NCBI RefSeq assembly: GCF_027579695.1
Contig: NC_083583.1
Coordinates: 5,643,705-5,707,704 of the forward strand
From: Neoarius graeffei
Lineage: Eukaryota; Chordata; Actinopteri; Siluriformes; Ariidae
DNA length: 64,000 nt
Reading direction: 5' to 3'
Each line of letters begins with the position of its first letter. The first letter of the stretch is position 1. Both the position numbers and the translations under genes were made by a program. A model generated the notes under the pieces. It was not told the DNA's origin, made no database searches, and saw nothing but the letters and a program-made list of their open reading frames with translations. This document shows positions 21,556-32,815 of this stretch, piece after piece.

Positions 21556-22324
21556 CTTGTGGACTTTAGAAGGTCCAGGCCAACTCTGTAGCCGATCTCT
21601 ATTGAGGGGGTTGATGTGGAGATGGTCAGGACGTACAAATACCTGGATGTACATCTGGATGACAAGCTGGACTGGACAGTGAACACTGACACCCTCTACA
21701 GGAAGGGTCAGAGCAGACTCTACTTCCTGAGGAGGCTCAGGTCCTTCAGGATCTGCCGAAAACTGCTGCTGATGTTCTACCAGTCTGTGGTAGCCAGTGT
21801 CCTCTTCTGTACTGTAGTGTGTTGGGGAGGCAGCAATAAGAAGAGAGACTCTGGACGGCTCGACAGGCTGGTGAAGAAAGCTGGCTCTGTGCTGGGAACT
21901 GAGCTGGAGTCCCTTACATCAGTGGCAGAGCGAAGGGCCCTGAGCAAACTGCTCTTAATCATGGACAACGTTCACCACCCTCTGCACGGCGCCATCATCA
22001 GGCAGAGGACCTCGTTCAGTGGCAGACTGTGTTGTCCCTGCCCTGCACCACAGACAGATTCAGGAAGTCTTTTGTCCCTCAGGCCATTAGACTGTTCAAC
22101 TCCTCCCGGCTCAGCAAAAATAAGACTCTGTGACTCTGCTGTACTCAGGACTAGTTACATTGCTCTTTTCATGTCCACTGCACTTCTCTGCTGCTTACAT
22201 AGGTGTTCATTATATGCATAGATGGGTATATACAGATATTTGTAGATAAGCTGGTATGTTGTACTTTACCTTATTATTATATACTGTTACTATGTATCGA
22301 CTTACTTGTATATTATACATACTG

Positions 22325-22387
<63 letters not shown>
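21556..22387 (+). mobile_element. L2-type LINE, 5'-truncated, with ATCT tail
   Basis: The ORF from 21616 shows L2/Rex-type late RT and C-terminal motifs: YLDVHLDDKLDW, QSRLYFLRRLRSF, YQSVVASVLF and SVAERRALSKLL. The coding frame degenerates after about 22030. The 3' end is an (ATCT)n run at about 22321-22387. The stretch on both sides is a near-identical copy of about 215 bp. Confidence 0.8.
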
Positions 22388-22600
22388 GTTTGGTTATCAT
22401 GCAGCATGGAGTTTTTCAGATGGGTCAGCTGTTTCTCCAGGCATTCAGTCTCCTCAAGTGCTCGGGTCAGTTGGAAGAAATGCATACCTAGGCGTTTCAT
22501 GTACTCCTCCATTGAGTCTCTCGCACCTGAAGCCTTTTCCTCAACAAACACACGGCGCAGCATGTCCAGCGTGCTGTCTTTACTCTCCTTATCCTAAAAA
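22388..22600 (-). pseudogene. Unknown host gene remnant, fragment 3b
   Basis: An open frame reads leftward from about 22600 to 22390: a SKDSTLDMLRRVFVEEKASG block, then DSMEEYMKRLGM and a heptad-like LEETECLEKQLTHLKNSML segment that suggests a coiled coil. It resembles no transposon protein I know, and lies in the same orientation as fragments 1 and 2 beyond the L2 insertion. Confidence 0.45.
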
Positions 22601-22930
22601 GAAATGCTTGTGGACTTTAGAAGGTCCAGACCAACTCTGCAGCCGATCTCTATTGAGAGGGTTGATGGGGGTCAGGTCATCGCAGAACCGATGGTGCACA
22701 AACAAGCAAGAAATACAAAAACAAACAAAAAAAATAGCACTGAAAAGGAGAGCCGTAAGCCACTGCAACCACGCGCGCCGCCATCACATGAGGTGATGGC
22801 TTTGATCTGTTCGACCTGTTGCCCTCAGGGAGGCACTACAGGTGCATCAGGACAAAGACAAACCGATTCAAAACAGCTTCTTTCCAAAAGCCATAACTGC
22901 CCTGAACTTGGATATGCTCTGACTTTATAG

Positions 22931-23190
22931 TCTATTTATTTTACTATGTGACTCTCCTCGTGCAATAATTTATAATGTGCAGTACTTTATAAGGGACTCT
23001 TTATGTGCAATACTTTTATAATGTGCAATACCTCACTCCATAATGTGAAACACAACACACTGACCTCACCTCAGGACTGTGCACCTTACATACGGCACAT
23101 GCACCTCAGGACTGTGCACCTTACACACACCTCAAGTCTGTGCACCTACCTTACCTTGCGATACTTCATAAATGTGTAATATTTTATTTT
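22931..23190. other. L2 3' UTR with repeated short motifs
   Basis: Contains repeated ATAATGTG and CTCAGGACTGTGCACCTTAC motifs. The same motifs resume at 25825 after the RTE insertion, which confirms that this is one interrupted L2 UTR. No gene. Confidence 0.6.
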
Positions 23191-23203
23191 ATAATGTGAC
23201 TCT

Positions 23204-25801
23204 GTTGTTTGTGCCTACGGGCCAAATAGCAGTATAGAGTATCCAGCCTTCTTGGAGTCCCTGGGAGAGGTACTGAGGGGTGCTCAGACTGGGGACTCCA
23301 TTGTGCTACTGGGGGACTTCAATGCTCACGTGGGTGATGACAGTGACACCTGGAGGGGCGTGGTTGGGAGGAACGGCCTCCCCGATCTGAACCCGAGTGG
23401 TGTTTTGTTATTGGACTTCTGTGCTAGTCACAGTTTGTCCATAACGAACACCATGTTTGAGCATAGGGGTGTCCATAAGTGCACGTGGCACCAGGACACC
23501 TTAGGTCGGAGGTCGATGATCGACTTTGTAGTCGTGTCATCTGATCTCCGACCCTATGTCTTGGACACTCGGGTGAAGAGAGGGGCTGAGTTGTCAACTG
23601 ATCACCACCTGGTGGTGAGTTGGATCCGCTGGCGGAGGAGGAAGCTGGACAGACCTGGCAGGCCCAAACGTATGGTGAGGGTCTGCTGGGAACGTCTGGC
23701 CGAGCACTCTGTTGGGGAGGTCTTTAACTCCCACCTCCGGGAGAGCTTTTCCCAGCTTCCGAGGGAGGCGGGGGACATTGAGTCTGAGTGGACCATGTTC
23801 TCTACCTCCATTGTGGATGCAGCTGTTCGGAGCTGTGGCCGCAAGGTCTCCGGTGCCTGTCGTGGCGGCAATCCCCGAACCCGGTGGTGGACACCGGAAG
23901 TAAGGGATGCCGTCAAGCTGAAGAAGGAGTCCTATCGGGCCATGTTGACCTCCAGGACTCCTGAGGCAGCCGACGGGTATCGGCAGGCCAGGCGTGCTGC
24001 AGCTCGGGCAGTTGCGGAGGCAAAAACTCGGAACTGGGAGGAGTTCGGGGAGGCCATGGAGAAGGACTATCGGTCGGCCTCGAAGAAATTCTGGCAAACC
24101 GTCCGGCGCCTCAGGAGGGGGAAGCAGTACTCTGCCAACACTGTTTACAGTGCGGGTGGGGAGCTGTTGACCTCGACTGGGGACATTGTCGGGCGGTGGA
24201 AGGAATACTTTGAGGATCTCCTCAATCCCACCGTCATGTCTTCCACTGAGGAGACTGAGGCTGATGACTCAGAGGTGGACTCGTCCATTACCCAAGCCGA
24301 AGTCACTGAGGTGGTTTGCAAGCTCCTCGGTGGCAAGGCACCGGGGGTGGATGAGATCCGCCCTGAGTATCTCAAGTCTCTGGATGTTGTGGGGCTGTCT
24401 TGGTTGACACGCCTCTGCAACATCGCGTGGCGGTCGGGGACAGTGCCTCTGGAGTGGCAGACTGGGGTGGTGGTCCCTCTTTTTAAGAAAGGGGACCGGA
24501 GAGTGTGCTCCAATTATAGGGGAATCACACTTCTCAGCCTCCCAGGGAAAGTTTACTCCAGGGTACTGGAGAGGAGAATTCGACCAATAGTCGAACCTCG
24601 GATCCAGGAGGAACAATGCGGTTTTCGTCCTGGTCGCGGAACACTGGACCAGCTCTATACCCTTCATAGGGTGCTCGAGGGTTCATGGGAGTTTGCCCAA
24701 CCAGTCCACATGTGCTTTGTGGATCTGGAGAAGGCATTCGACCGTGTCCCCCGTGGTATTCTGTGGGGGGTGCTTCGGGAGTATGGGGTTCGGGGCTCTT
24801 TGCTAAGGGCTGTCCGGTCCCTGTACGAACGGAGCAGGAGTCTGGTTCGCATTGCCGGCAGTAAGTCAGACCTGTTCCCAGTGCATGTTGGACTCCGTCA
24901 GGGCTGCCCTTTGTCACCGGTTCTGTTCATAATTTTTATGGACAGAATTTCTAGGCGCAGCCAGGGGCCGGAAGGAATCCTGTTTGGGAACCACAGGATT
25001 TCATCTCTGCTTTTTGCGGATGATGTTGTCCTGTTGGCTTCTTCAAACCAGGACCTTCAGCATGCACTGGGGCGGTTTGCAGTCGAGTGTGAAGCGGCTG
25101 GGATGAGAATCAGCACCTCCAAGTCCGAGGCCATGGTTCTCGACCGGAAAAGGGTGGCTTGCCCTCTCCAGGTTGGTGGAGAAGTCCTGCCTCAAGTGGA
25201 GGAGTTTAAGTATCTCGGGATCTTGTTCACGAGTGAGGGAAGGATGGAGCGTGAGATCGACAGGCGGATCGGTGCAGCCTCCGCAGTGATGCGGTCGCTT
25301 TACCGGTCCGTCGTGGTGAAGAAGGAGCTGAGCCAAAAGGCGAAGCTCTCAATTTACCGGTCGATCTACGTTCCGACTCTCACCTATGGTCATGAGCTTT
25401 GGGTAATGACAGAAAGAACAAGATCGCGGATACAAGCGGCCGAAATGAGTTTCCTTCGCAGGGTGGCTGGGCGCTCCCTTAGAGATAGGGTGAGAAGCAC
25501 AGTCACTCGGGAGGAGCTCGGAGTAGAGCCGCTGCTCCTCCACATCGAGAGGAACCAGCTGAGGTGGCTCGGGCATCTTTTTCGGATGCCTCCTGGACGC
25601 CTCCCTGGGGAGGTGTTCCAGGCATGTCCCCCTGGGAGGAGGCCCCGGGGAAGACCCAGGACACGCTGGAGGGACTATGTCTCTCGGCTGGCCTGGGAAC
25701 GCCTCGGTGTTCTTCCCGAGGAGCTGGCCGAGGTGTCTGGGGAAAGGGAAGTTTGGGCTTCCATGCTTAGACTGCTGCCTCCGCGACCCGGTCCTGGATA
25801 A
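23204..25801 (+). CDS. RTE ORF2 fragment: endonuclease (partial) and reverse transcriptase
   Basis: The frame is open from the insertion edge ([10 protein letters not shown]) to the TAA at 25799-25801, 865 codons. The apparent start at 23252 is a TTG and has no family support; the true N-terminus is missing. Endonuclease motifs present are [10 protein letters not shown] near 23310 and STDHHLVVS near 23600, so the first part of the APE-type nuclease is lost. RT motifs include [59 protein letters not shown] and the catalytic FADD near 25014. A C-terminal region with [14 protein letters not shown] follows, typical of RTE/RTEX elements. It would nick DNA and copy its RNA in place if complete; as it stands it lacks a promoter and a complete nuclease. 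Confidence 0.9.
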   Translation, partial: VVCAYGPNSSIEYPAFLESLGEVLRGAQTGDSIVLLGDFNAHVGDDSDTWRGVVGRNGLPDLNPSGVLLLDFCASHSLSITNTMFEHRGVHKCTWHQDTLGRRSMIDFVVVSSDLRPYVLDTRVKRGAELSTDHHLVVSWIRWRRRKLDRPGRPKRMVRVCWERLAEHSVGEVFNSHLRESFSQLPREAGDIESEWTMFSTSIVDAAVRSCGRKVSGACRGGNPRTRWWTPEVRDAVKLKKESYRAMLTSRTPEAADGYRQARRAAARAVAEAKTRNWEEFGEAMEKDYRSASKKFWQTVRRLRRGKQYSANTVYSAGGELLTSTGDIVGRWKEYFEDLLNPTVMSSTEETEADDSEVDSSITQAEVTEVVCKLLGGKAPGVDEIRPEYLKSLDVVGLSWLTRLCNIAWRSGTVPLEWQTGVVVPLFKKGDRRVCSNYRGITLLSLPGKVYSRVLERRIRPIVEPRIQEEQCGFRPGRGTLDQLYTLHRVLEGSWEFAQPVHMCFVDLEKAFDRVPRGILWGVLREYGVRGSLLRAVRSLYERSRSLVRIAGSKSDLFPVHVGLRQGCPLSPVLFIIFMDRISRRSQGPEGILFGNHRISSLLFADDVVLLASSNQDLQHALGRFAVECEAAGMRISTSKSEAMVLDRKRVACPLQVGGEVLPQVEEFKYLGILFTSEGRMEREIDRRIGAASAVMRSLYRSVVVKKELSQKAKLSIYRSIYVPTLTYGHELWVMTERTRSRIQAAEMSFLRRVAGRSLRDRVRSTVTREELGVEPLLLHIERNQLRWLGHLFRMPPGRLPGEVFQACPPGRRPRGRPRTRWRDYVSRLAWERLGVLPEELAEVSGEREVWASMLRLLPPRPGPG

Positions 25802-25824
25802 GCGGAAGAAGACGAGACGAGACG
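23204..25824 (+). mobile_element. RTE-type LINE, 5'-truncated, recent
   Basis: It is flanked by a 13-bp duplication ATAATGTGACTCT at 23191-23203 and 25825-25837. It enters directly in the endonuclease domain and ends with a short GACGA repeat tail. The reading frame is intact over the whole insert, pointing to a recent insertion. Confidence 0.93.
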
Positions 25825-25837
25825 ATAATGTGACTCT

Positions 25838-26025
25838 CTCATGCAATAATTTATATGTGCAATGAGCAATAGCTCACTCCATAATGTGTTACACAACACA
25901 TACACCTCAGGACTGTGCACCTTACCCCACTGACACACTCCCCCCCCCTTTTTTTTCTCCCCCCTTCCTCTCTCTCACTCTACATGCTGTTTTGCACTGT
26001 TATTGGAGATGCTTTAATCTCATTG
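25838..26025. other. L2 3' UTR, second part
   Basis: Continues the UTR motifs seen before the RTE insertion and includes a C/T-rich run at 25939-25980. No gene. Confidence 0.6.
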
Positions 26026-26179
26026 TACAACCCCAATTCCAAAAAAGTTGGGACAAAGTACAAATCGTAAATAAAAACGGAGTGCAATGATGTGGAAGTT
26101 TCAAAATTCCATATTTTATTCAGAATAGAACATAGATGACATATCAAATGTTTAAACTGAGAAAATATATCATTTAAAG

Positions 26180-26815
26180 CAGGGGTCACCAAACTACGGC
26201 CCGCGGGCCAGATCCGGCCCGCCACCCCCCTTTGACCGGCCCCCCAGCCCCTCTGCCCCCCATCACTTGAACCGGCCCTATGAGGCAATCCCCAAAAGTG
26301 GTCATGGCCTATTTTTTTAAATTGCTTTTTGGCAAATAATAACATGTCTGCATCTTGTATTTTGTTGATTTTATCAATTAAAATTGATATTTAGTTATAA
26401 AATGAACTATTCATATTTTCCGAATTTTCGTCATATGTTCGTGATCAAGCAGTGACAGGCAGCGCACGCACAGAGAACTGTCAGTGTTCAGGACAGCAAA
26501 ATGGCGAGCGGTCAGCGAAAAGCTGACAGAGTGCAGAGTTTTTAAAGAACAGTGGCCCACCGATTATTTTTTCGTTCAGTGTAAGGACCGTGCAGTTTGT
26601 GTTGTATGTAAAGAAAGTGTGCCGGTTTTCAAAGAATATAATCTGCGTCGTCACTATGAAACCCGCCACAAAGCAGGGTTCGAATTATAAATTTGACCCT
26701 ATGGGGGTCTCTATTTAAAAAAAAAAAAGCAATGCATACTCGCTCTCCTGGACCAGCGCACTTTTGCGCACTGCAGTGCACAGCTTTCAGGCGCGCGCAT
26801 GCACGCACACGGTGT

Positions 26816-26870
<55 letters not shown>

Positions 26871-28180
26871 TTTATATATATATTGTTAAACGAAGGAAGA
26901 TCGTTGTGAGATAGAGGACAAGTCTTCTTTGGACTTAACTTCACATTCGATTTCGCAGGCTGCAAATTTCGGTTTGCGCGCATAGTGGTGTGGTGGTGAA
27001 GTACAGCCGTACATGTTGCGGTTTAATAACACGTTCAATACAAAGTTATGGCTGCATGGTGATCGGAAATGAAATGAGTTTTATTTATATGGTGATATAG
27101 GCTATTCAAGCTTATTATGGTGATTATATGATGTATTTGAGAGACTTCCACAGAAAATTAAGTTTGCTTCTTTCATGGGAGCCTGAGGGAATGGGAGCTC
27201 AGCTCCCATTGGCTCCCACGTAATTCGAACTATGCCACAAAGAGTATGCTAGTTTGCGAGGGCAAACAGAGAAGACAGGATTCGGAGGATGAAATGCGGA
27301 CTGGCTGCACAACAGAATGTATTCCTTCGCCAAACCCAGATCAACCAGGCTGCTGTCCGAGCTAGCTATAAGGTAGCTCACCTACTAGCTACCCATGGAA
27401 AGCCGTTTACTGATGGGGACTTTGTTAAAGTATGCATGCTTGCTGTGGCCGAGGAGGTGTGTCCCGACAAGAAGGATGCGCTCAACGCGGTGAGTCTCTC
27501 CGCACCTGCTATGACCAGGCGAACCGAAGATTTGGGGGACAACGTGTATGACCAGCTGAATGAGAGAGCGTCAGAATTCGAGTTTTTTGCTTTGGCCATG
27601 GATGAGAGCAATGACGTGCAGGACACAGCACAACTGCTGTGATCTATTGCTCATATTATTATAATTTCACTGTTTTTTAAAATGTATTTATTTTATAGGC
27701 CTATTTATTTGACCTTTATTAAGTGCTGCATACAATTATTATTAATATTATTAATAATATCAACAGGCCTACCTACAATTTATAATTTTCCACTCACCTT
27801 TGCCAGTGTCAATCACCTCAACTAGGCAGATGTTTCTTACCTTGACAGCTTTGATGTTATTTTTATTAGAAAATAAATAAATGGAATATCTGTGGTATTT
27901 CAAATTAAAACAAAGTGTGAAGACTCGATTACTACTTTTGCAAACCACTAGTAAAGATAAACAAATATGTGCCAGGAATCAAGTGTTGATATAGTAGTAT
28001 GGATATAGTAGTGGGGATGGCCGTGCCAGGCTAGTAATCTCTACTACACAATGAGGCCTGCTGGTGGTCATATTTGTCTGGGTTATACAATTCTATGTGA
28101 TATAGCTGACCCGACCCCGGCCCCCATCACAGTCAGGAACGACAATGTGGCCCCCAGAGAAAAAAGTTTGGTGACCCCTG
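26180..28180 (+). mobile_element. hAT-Charlie-like transposon, internally deleted
   Basis: Inverted repeats CAGGGGTCACCAAACT at 26180 and its complement ending at 28180 are exact over 16 bp. The 8-bp duplication ATTTAAAG at 26172-26179 and 28181-28188 is diagnostic of hAT. It lies in the 3' part of Tc1 copy B. The coding remnant lacks the catalytic and dimerisation regions. An (AT)n microsatellite is at about 26818-26866. Confidence 0.93.
26501..27642 (+). pseudogene. hAT transposase remnant (ZBED5/GTF2IRD2-like N-terminal half)
   Basis: ATG 26501 starts a frame that breaks after about 14 codons. The adjacent frame carries a BED-type zinc finger: CRVFKEQWPTDYFF, CVVCKESVPVF and YNLRRHYETRH (about 26534-26675). 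After about 600 bp of non-coding and microsatellite sequence, 27289-27642 encodes the next conserved block (KPFTDGDFVKVCMLAVAEEV, LAMDESNDVQDTAQLL) and stops. That block precedes the catalytic domain in Charlie-type transposases; the rest is deleted. Confidence 0.75.
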
Positions 28181-28205
28181 ATTTAAAGAGAAAAATTAGG
28201 GGATT

Positions 28206-29279
28206 TTAAATTTCATGACAACAACACATCTCAAAAAAGTTGGGACAAGGCCATGTTTCCCACTGTGAGACATCCCCTTTTCTCTTTACAACAGTCTGTA
28301 AACGTCTGGGGACTGAGGAGACAAGTTGCTCAAGTTTAGGGATAGGAATGTTAACCCATTCTTGTCTAATGTAGGATTCTAGTTGCTCAACTGTCTTAGG
28401 TCTTTTTTGTCGTATCTTCCGTTTTATGATATGCCAAATGTTTTCTATGGGTGAAAGATCTGGACTGCAGGCTGGCCAGTTCAGTACCCGGACCCTTCTT
28501 CTACGCAGCCATGATGCTGTAATTGATGCAGTATGTGGTTTGGCATTGTCATGTTGGAAAATGCAAGGTCTTCCCTGAAAGAGACGTCGTCTGGATGGGA
28601 GCATATGTTGCTCTAGAACCTGGATATACCTTTCAGCATTGATGATGTCTTTCCAGATGTGTAAGCTGCCCATGCCACATGCACTAATGCAACCCCATAC
28701 CATCAGAGATGCAGGCTTCTGAACTGAGCGCTGATAACAACTTGGGTCGTCCTTCTCCTCTTTAGTCCGAATGACACGGCGTCCCTGATTTCCATAAAGA
28801 ACTTCAAATTTTGATTCGTCTGACCACAGAACAGTTTTCCACTTTGCCACAGTCCATTTTAAATGAGCCTTGGCCCAGAGAAGATGTCTGCGCTTCTAGA
28901 TCATGTTTAGATATGGCTTCTTCTTTGAACTATAGAGTTTTAGCTGGCAACGGCGGATGGCACGGTGAATTGTGTTCACAGATAATGTTCTCTGGAAATA
29001 TTCCTGAGCCCATTTTGTGATTTCCAATACAGAAGCATGCCTGTATGTGATGCAGTGCTGTCTAAGGGCCCAAAGATCATGGGCACCCAGTATGGTTTTC
29101 CGGCCTTGACCCTTACGCACAGAGATTCTTCCAGATTCTCTGAATCTTTTGATGATATTATGCACTGTAGATGATGATATGTTCAAACTCTTTGCAATTT
29201 TACACTGTCGAACTCCTTTCTGATATTGCTCCACTATTTGTCGGTGCAGAATTAGGGGGATTGGTGATCCTCTTCCCAT
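28206..29279 (-). pseudogene. Tc1-family DD34E transposase, one nonsense mutation
   Basis: The start is at ATG 29279 (MGRGSPIP). The frame is open except for a stop near 28896, in the KKPYLNMI...KRR region. The catalytic D in [14 protein letters not shown] in QHDNAKPHT and E in [11 protein letters not shown] are all present, with 34 residues between the last two as in DD34E enzymes. The stop codon found at SQW in copy A is changed here, so the frame runs on to 28206. This copy is better preserved than copy A. Confidence 0.88.
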
Positions 29280-29697
29280 CTTTACTTCTGAGAGCCGCTG
29301 CCACTCCAAGATGCTCTTTTTATACCCAGTCATGTTAATGACCTATTGCCAATTGACCTAATGAGTTGCAATTTGGTCCTCCAGCTGTTCCTTTTTTGTA
29401 CCTTTAACTTTTCCAGCCTCTTATTGCCCCTGTCCCAACTTTTTTGAGATGTGTTGCTGTCATGAAATTTCAAATGAGCCAATATTTGGCATGAAATTTC
29501 AAAATGTCTCACTTTCGACATTTGATATGTTGTTTATGTTCTATTGTGAATACAATATCAGGTTTTGAGATTTGTAAATTATTGCATTCCGTTTTTATTT
29601 ACAATTTGTACTTTGTCCCAACTTTTTTGGAATCGGGGTTGTACATGTGTATAGTGACAATAAAGCTATTCTATTCTATTCTATTCTATCTATCCAT

Positions 29698-30360
29698 CGG
29701 AACCCTGAATATAAGCTCCAGCACTCTGGACAGGGCCACTGCTCCTAAACCCACTGCGTTTGGTACCCTTTGGAAAGCGGCTAAAGCAGAGCCCAGACTT
29801 TGCACATCGTCCAGAATCCTGCTGCACATGTCTTTTAGTACTTGGGTGATGGAGTTCTCAAGTTGCTGAATTTAATCCGTAGTACTTAACCAAGGAAAAA
29901 TCAATACTGATATCTGGTAGTACATCAGATGACTCAGCAGCATTGAACATAAAAGAGAAAAAAATACTTTTTTGATTCAGCATTACTCACAGTGTCAACA
30001 GCACTACAGTAAAGACGAGAAACTGTGTTCTGAATTAATCCAGAAATGCCATGAGTGCAGTGCAGTCCTGGCAGGGCGAGTCCACTCTCTCTGCTCTTTC
30101 TCTATCACTTTCGTCAATGGCATTTTCAATTAGAAGTTGTATATTGTCTTGAGGTGCTACGTTTATGTTTGAAAAGGGGGTGGAATGTTAGTGTTTTCAC
30201 TAGTTGCTCCAGGCAATGGTAAGGGAACGTAACTGCCGCCATTTCCTCAGAAGCATTTAGGTTGTTATGTTTAAACAACCTAAATAAGTGGAAAACTTTG
30301 CCTGCACAGACGCCATTTTGTGCCGAGCACAACTGCAGTTGCACTAGTTAAAGTGGGAAT
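29698..30360 (-). pseudogene. Unknown multi-exon host gene remnant, fragments 1 and 2
   Basis: Three protein-like pieces read leftward. (a) From the YY1-like GCCGCCATTT box at 30237-30246, an ATG at 30248 opens MAAVTFPYHCLEQL; the neighbouring frame gives QDNIQLLIENAIDESDRE and CQDCTALMAFLD (about 30160-30050). (b) GLIQNTVSRLYCSAVDT, ending at a GTGAGT donor near 30000. (c) After about 50 bases, AAESSDVLPDISIDFSLVKY and then, one frame change later, QQLENSITQVLKDM and RVPNAVGLGAVALSRVLEL up to the L2 edge. The intron-like spacing argues for an unprocessed gene. I do not recognise it. Confidence 0.45.
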
Positions 30361-30431
30361 AAGTGACATTAGCACTCCTGTACATGATGTATTTCCAGCT
30401 AGTTATGATTTATGTGTGTTTACCGTGAATA

Positions 30432-30777
30432 TCCATCCCTCCATCCATTATCTGTAGCTGCTTATCCTGTCGTACAGGGTCGCAGGCAAGCTGGAGCCTA
30501 TCCCAGCTGACTATGGGTGAGAGGTGGGGTACACCCTGGACAAGTCGCCAGGGCTAACACAGAGACAAACAATCATTCACACCAACGGTCAATTTAGAGC
30601 CACCAATTAGCCTAACCTACATGTCTTTGGACTGTGGGGTAAACCGGAGCACCCAGAGGAAACCCACACGGACACGAGGAGAACATGCAAACTCCACACA
30701 GAAAGGCCCTCGCCAGCCACAAACCCGGACCTTCTTGCTGTGAGGCGACAATGATAACCACGACACCACTGGGCTGA
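30432..30777 (-). mobile_element. Mermaid/AFC-type SINE, diverged
   Basis: Full-length body with the head at right. An imperfect duplication (ACCGTGAATAT and CACTGTGAATAT) flanks it, which suggests an older insertion. Confidence 0.85.
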
Positions 30778-30964
30778 CCTTTTCACTGTGAATATGTATT
30801 GTTAAAATTTAAATATTTAAGTTTGCAAATTAAATTTATCTTTGTTTCCCCGCCTGTTGCCTGGTAGTTTAAAATGTAACACAAGCACTTTGCTCATCAC
30901 ACATTTCAGTGCTCTTTTACAGAAGCAAGGTATGTAGTCTGTTGTATTTAAAGGTGTCTGATAC

Positions 30965-32610
30965 CAGTGGCGGCTGGTAGTCTTTCAAACAGGGGAGGCT
31001 GGTTGGTTACGATATTTCCAGATTTTAAAAGAAAAAACATCAATTTTGCCCATACTCTTGCCTCTGATCTGGCTGTTTGTTGGCAGCGTCACAAACTGTG
31101 AAATAACAGGTTCTTTTGGCCCATTAGCCTACTGTCCAATATACATGATGGTGGTGTTGGGGGGAGGGGTATATTTTAACATTTTATATTTTAAAATTGT
31201 GGCATGTTGTTTAAAAATTGATCATTATTGAAAGCAGCTCTTTGTCAGGAACCTCAGCAGTAACAGCAGAGTGTTCTGGAATAGGCACAAGCACTGACCT
31301 TGGGGAGCCAAACATAGAGCTGGGTGCCACACATTTCATTCAATGACACTTTCCCTATATTTTACTTATTTTGACTGAGAAATGTTTTATTGACAATTTT
31401 GATAACCCTTCACTTTTAATCCAGGTCTGTAGTGTGAAATGTTCTCGGCTGTGTTTTTGTTTAAAAATGTTTTCCAAATTGTAGCTGTGTTTAATTTATA
31501 TCCAGAAAAATATATATTCCAATATAATATACTCAGCATAAACATTTTAAATAGATTCTATATTTTTGGTCCATCCATGACATATTACTAAAGTAGCCTA
31601 TTTACTGTTGTTGATGTGGGTCACTTGCTGTTAGCCAATTCACTTTCTCGTACCAGGAGAGCTGAAAGGAACGAGTATTATTCCCTACCTTTTTCACCAA
31701 GTCAATTTGAGGCGTTGGTCTACCCTGCTCTTTAATTTTATTTTTTTCCTCGAAAGGAAGACTGGCAAATGGCTTCACCAAAATTAAATCAGCAATGCTT
31801 GGCATCCGTGCGCAGCTTTCTTGCTAGCTGACTAGCCCCCTCAAGTTCAAGTTCAGTCACTCAAATAAACGAAATTTCTGGAACTAAGATAGCAAACTTG
31901 ACAACACTATATTTACACTTTATTTACAATGAAAATATATACAAACTAAAAAAGCTGGTAGAAACCGTATGTAATGCATGAAATCGAAATGTAAGCTGAT
32001 CTCTTACAATACGCCACAGCACTTGCGAATCCGCATGGGACTGAACTGAAATTCACCGCTGCCTGTCTATATTTGAAACGAGCTGTCAATCAAAGAAAAT
32101 ATCCGGCCGCTTTCACCAATCACCAGTCTCCTCGCGGAAACTGCCATGTCCCTCCCATGTGAGGCTGGGAGTCCGTAGGCGGGCATTTTCGCAGTATTTG
32201 TCCAATAATCGTCTTGCATTTTGAGATTGAAAAGCGCAGAGCTCCCAAATGCCATTGAAGTGCACTGAGGCTGGGACTCCGTGGGCGGGCGTTTTCGCAG
32301 TATTTGTCCAATAATCGTCTTACATTTTTGATATTGAAAGCGCATAGCTCCCAAATGCCATTGAAGTGCACTGAGGCTGGGCTGCATCGCGCTGTCACGA
32401 GGGGGAAAAACTCACGCACACATTAAAGTTATAAGGGAATGATTTCGCACTGTAGTGGGTTGAGCACATATATTTCTATGATTCTGGATCTGAAATAGCA
32501 ATGTTATAAGGTCGGCTATAACATAAGCCTAGCGCAATTCATCCTACACGATGTTCGTCATTTTTAGAGGAGGCTGAGCCTCCCTCGTTGTCTTAGAGCA
32601 ATCGCCCGTG
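30965..32610 (-). mobile_element. hAT-like element with ZMYM1-type remnant
   Basis: TCTGATAC is duplicated at 30957-30964 and 32611-32618. The ends CAGTGGCGGCTGG and (reverse complement of the right end) CACGGGCGATTGC are weakly inverted-repeat related, and both continue to GGGAGGCT. A TTF/ZMYM1-like protein fragment lies inside at 31805-31602. An internal segment of about 110 bp is tandemly doubled at about 32165-32385. Confidence 0.6.
31602..31805 (-). pseudogene. ZMYM1/TTF-type hAT transposase, N-terminal fragment
   Basis: The fragment reads ADLILVKPFASLPFEEKNKI, EQGRPTPQIDLVKKV, then RSFQLSWYEKVNWLTAS. This order (IKExGRPxPxID, RSFQxxWxxKxxWL) is the lead-in to the TTF zinc-finger region of ZMYM1-like hAT proteins. 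It ends before the expected cysteine-rich block, so only about 60 residues remain. Confidence 0.6.
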
Positions 32611-32815
32611 TCTGATACACTACTGTAAAATTACACGACATGAAAATAGTGTTTTGAACCAGTTTATACTGTGAAAGGGAAAAGGAAAGTGTAATGTACT
32701 TACAGAAACTGTTTATTGATATAAATTATAAATATGTTTTGATTAGAAAACAGAAGATGATGAGAAACAGTGTGTTATTGAGATTGAAGTAGTGATTTAA
32801 GTGAGATAAAGGACT

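Larger units (their letters stand above)
26028..29641 (-). mobile_element. Tc1-like transposon, copy B (contains a hAT element)
   Basis: Same family as copy A at 7693-9651, in opposite orientation: ends CAACCCC...GGGGTTG with TA at 26026-26027 and 29642-29643. Its 3' part is split by a hAT element at 26180-28180. Joining the flanks recreates a clean L2 3' end (CATTG|TACATGTG), which confirms the TA target site. Confidence 0.93.
22601..29695 (+). mobile_element. L2-type LINE 3' part, holding RTE and Tc1 insertions
   Basis: It starts ATGCTTGTGGACTTTAGAAG, the same breakpoint as the L2 copy at 21556, and has degenerate L2 C-terminal coding to about 22900. The 3' UTR is interrupted at 23204-25824 (RTE) and 26028-29641 (Tc1). 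It finishes with ACATGTGTATAGTGACAATA and a TTCTA repeat tail at about 29664-29690. Net L2 sequence is under 1 kb. Confidence 0.8.

Noticed and set aside
23594..25846. Long minus-strand ORFs opposite the RTE coding sequence
   Set aside because: Shadow frames of a GC-rich coding region; no motifs.
26693..26983. ORFs with runs of alternating I and Y
   Set aside because: Products of the (TA)n microsatellite in the hAT element.
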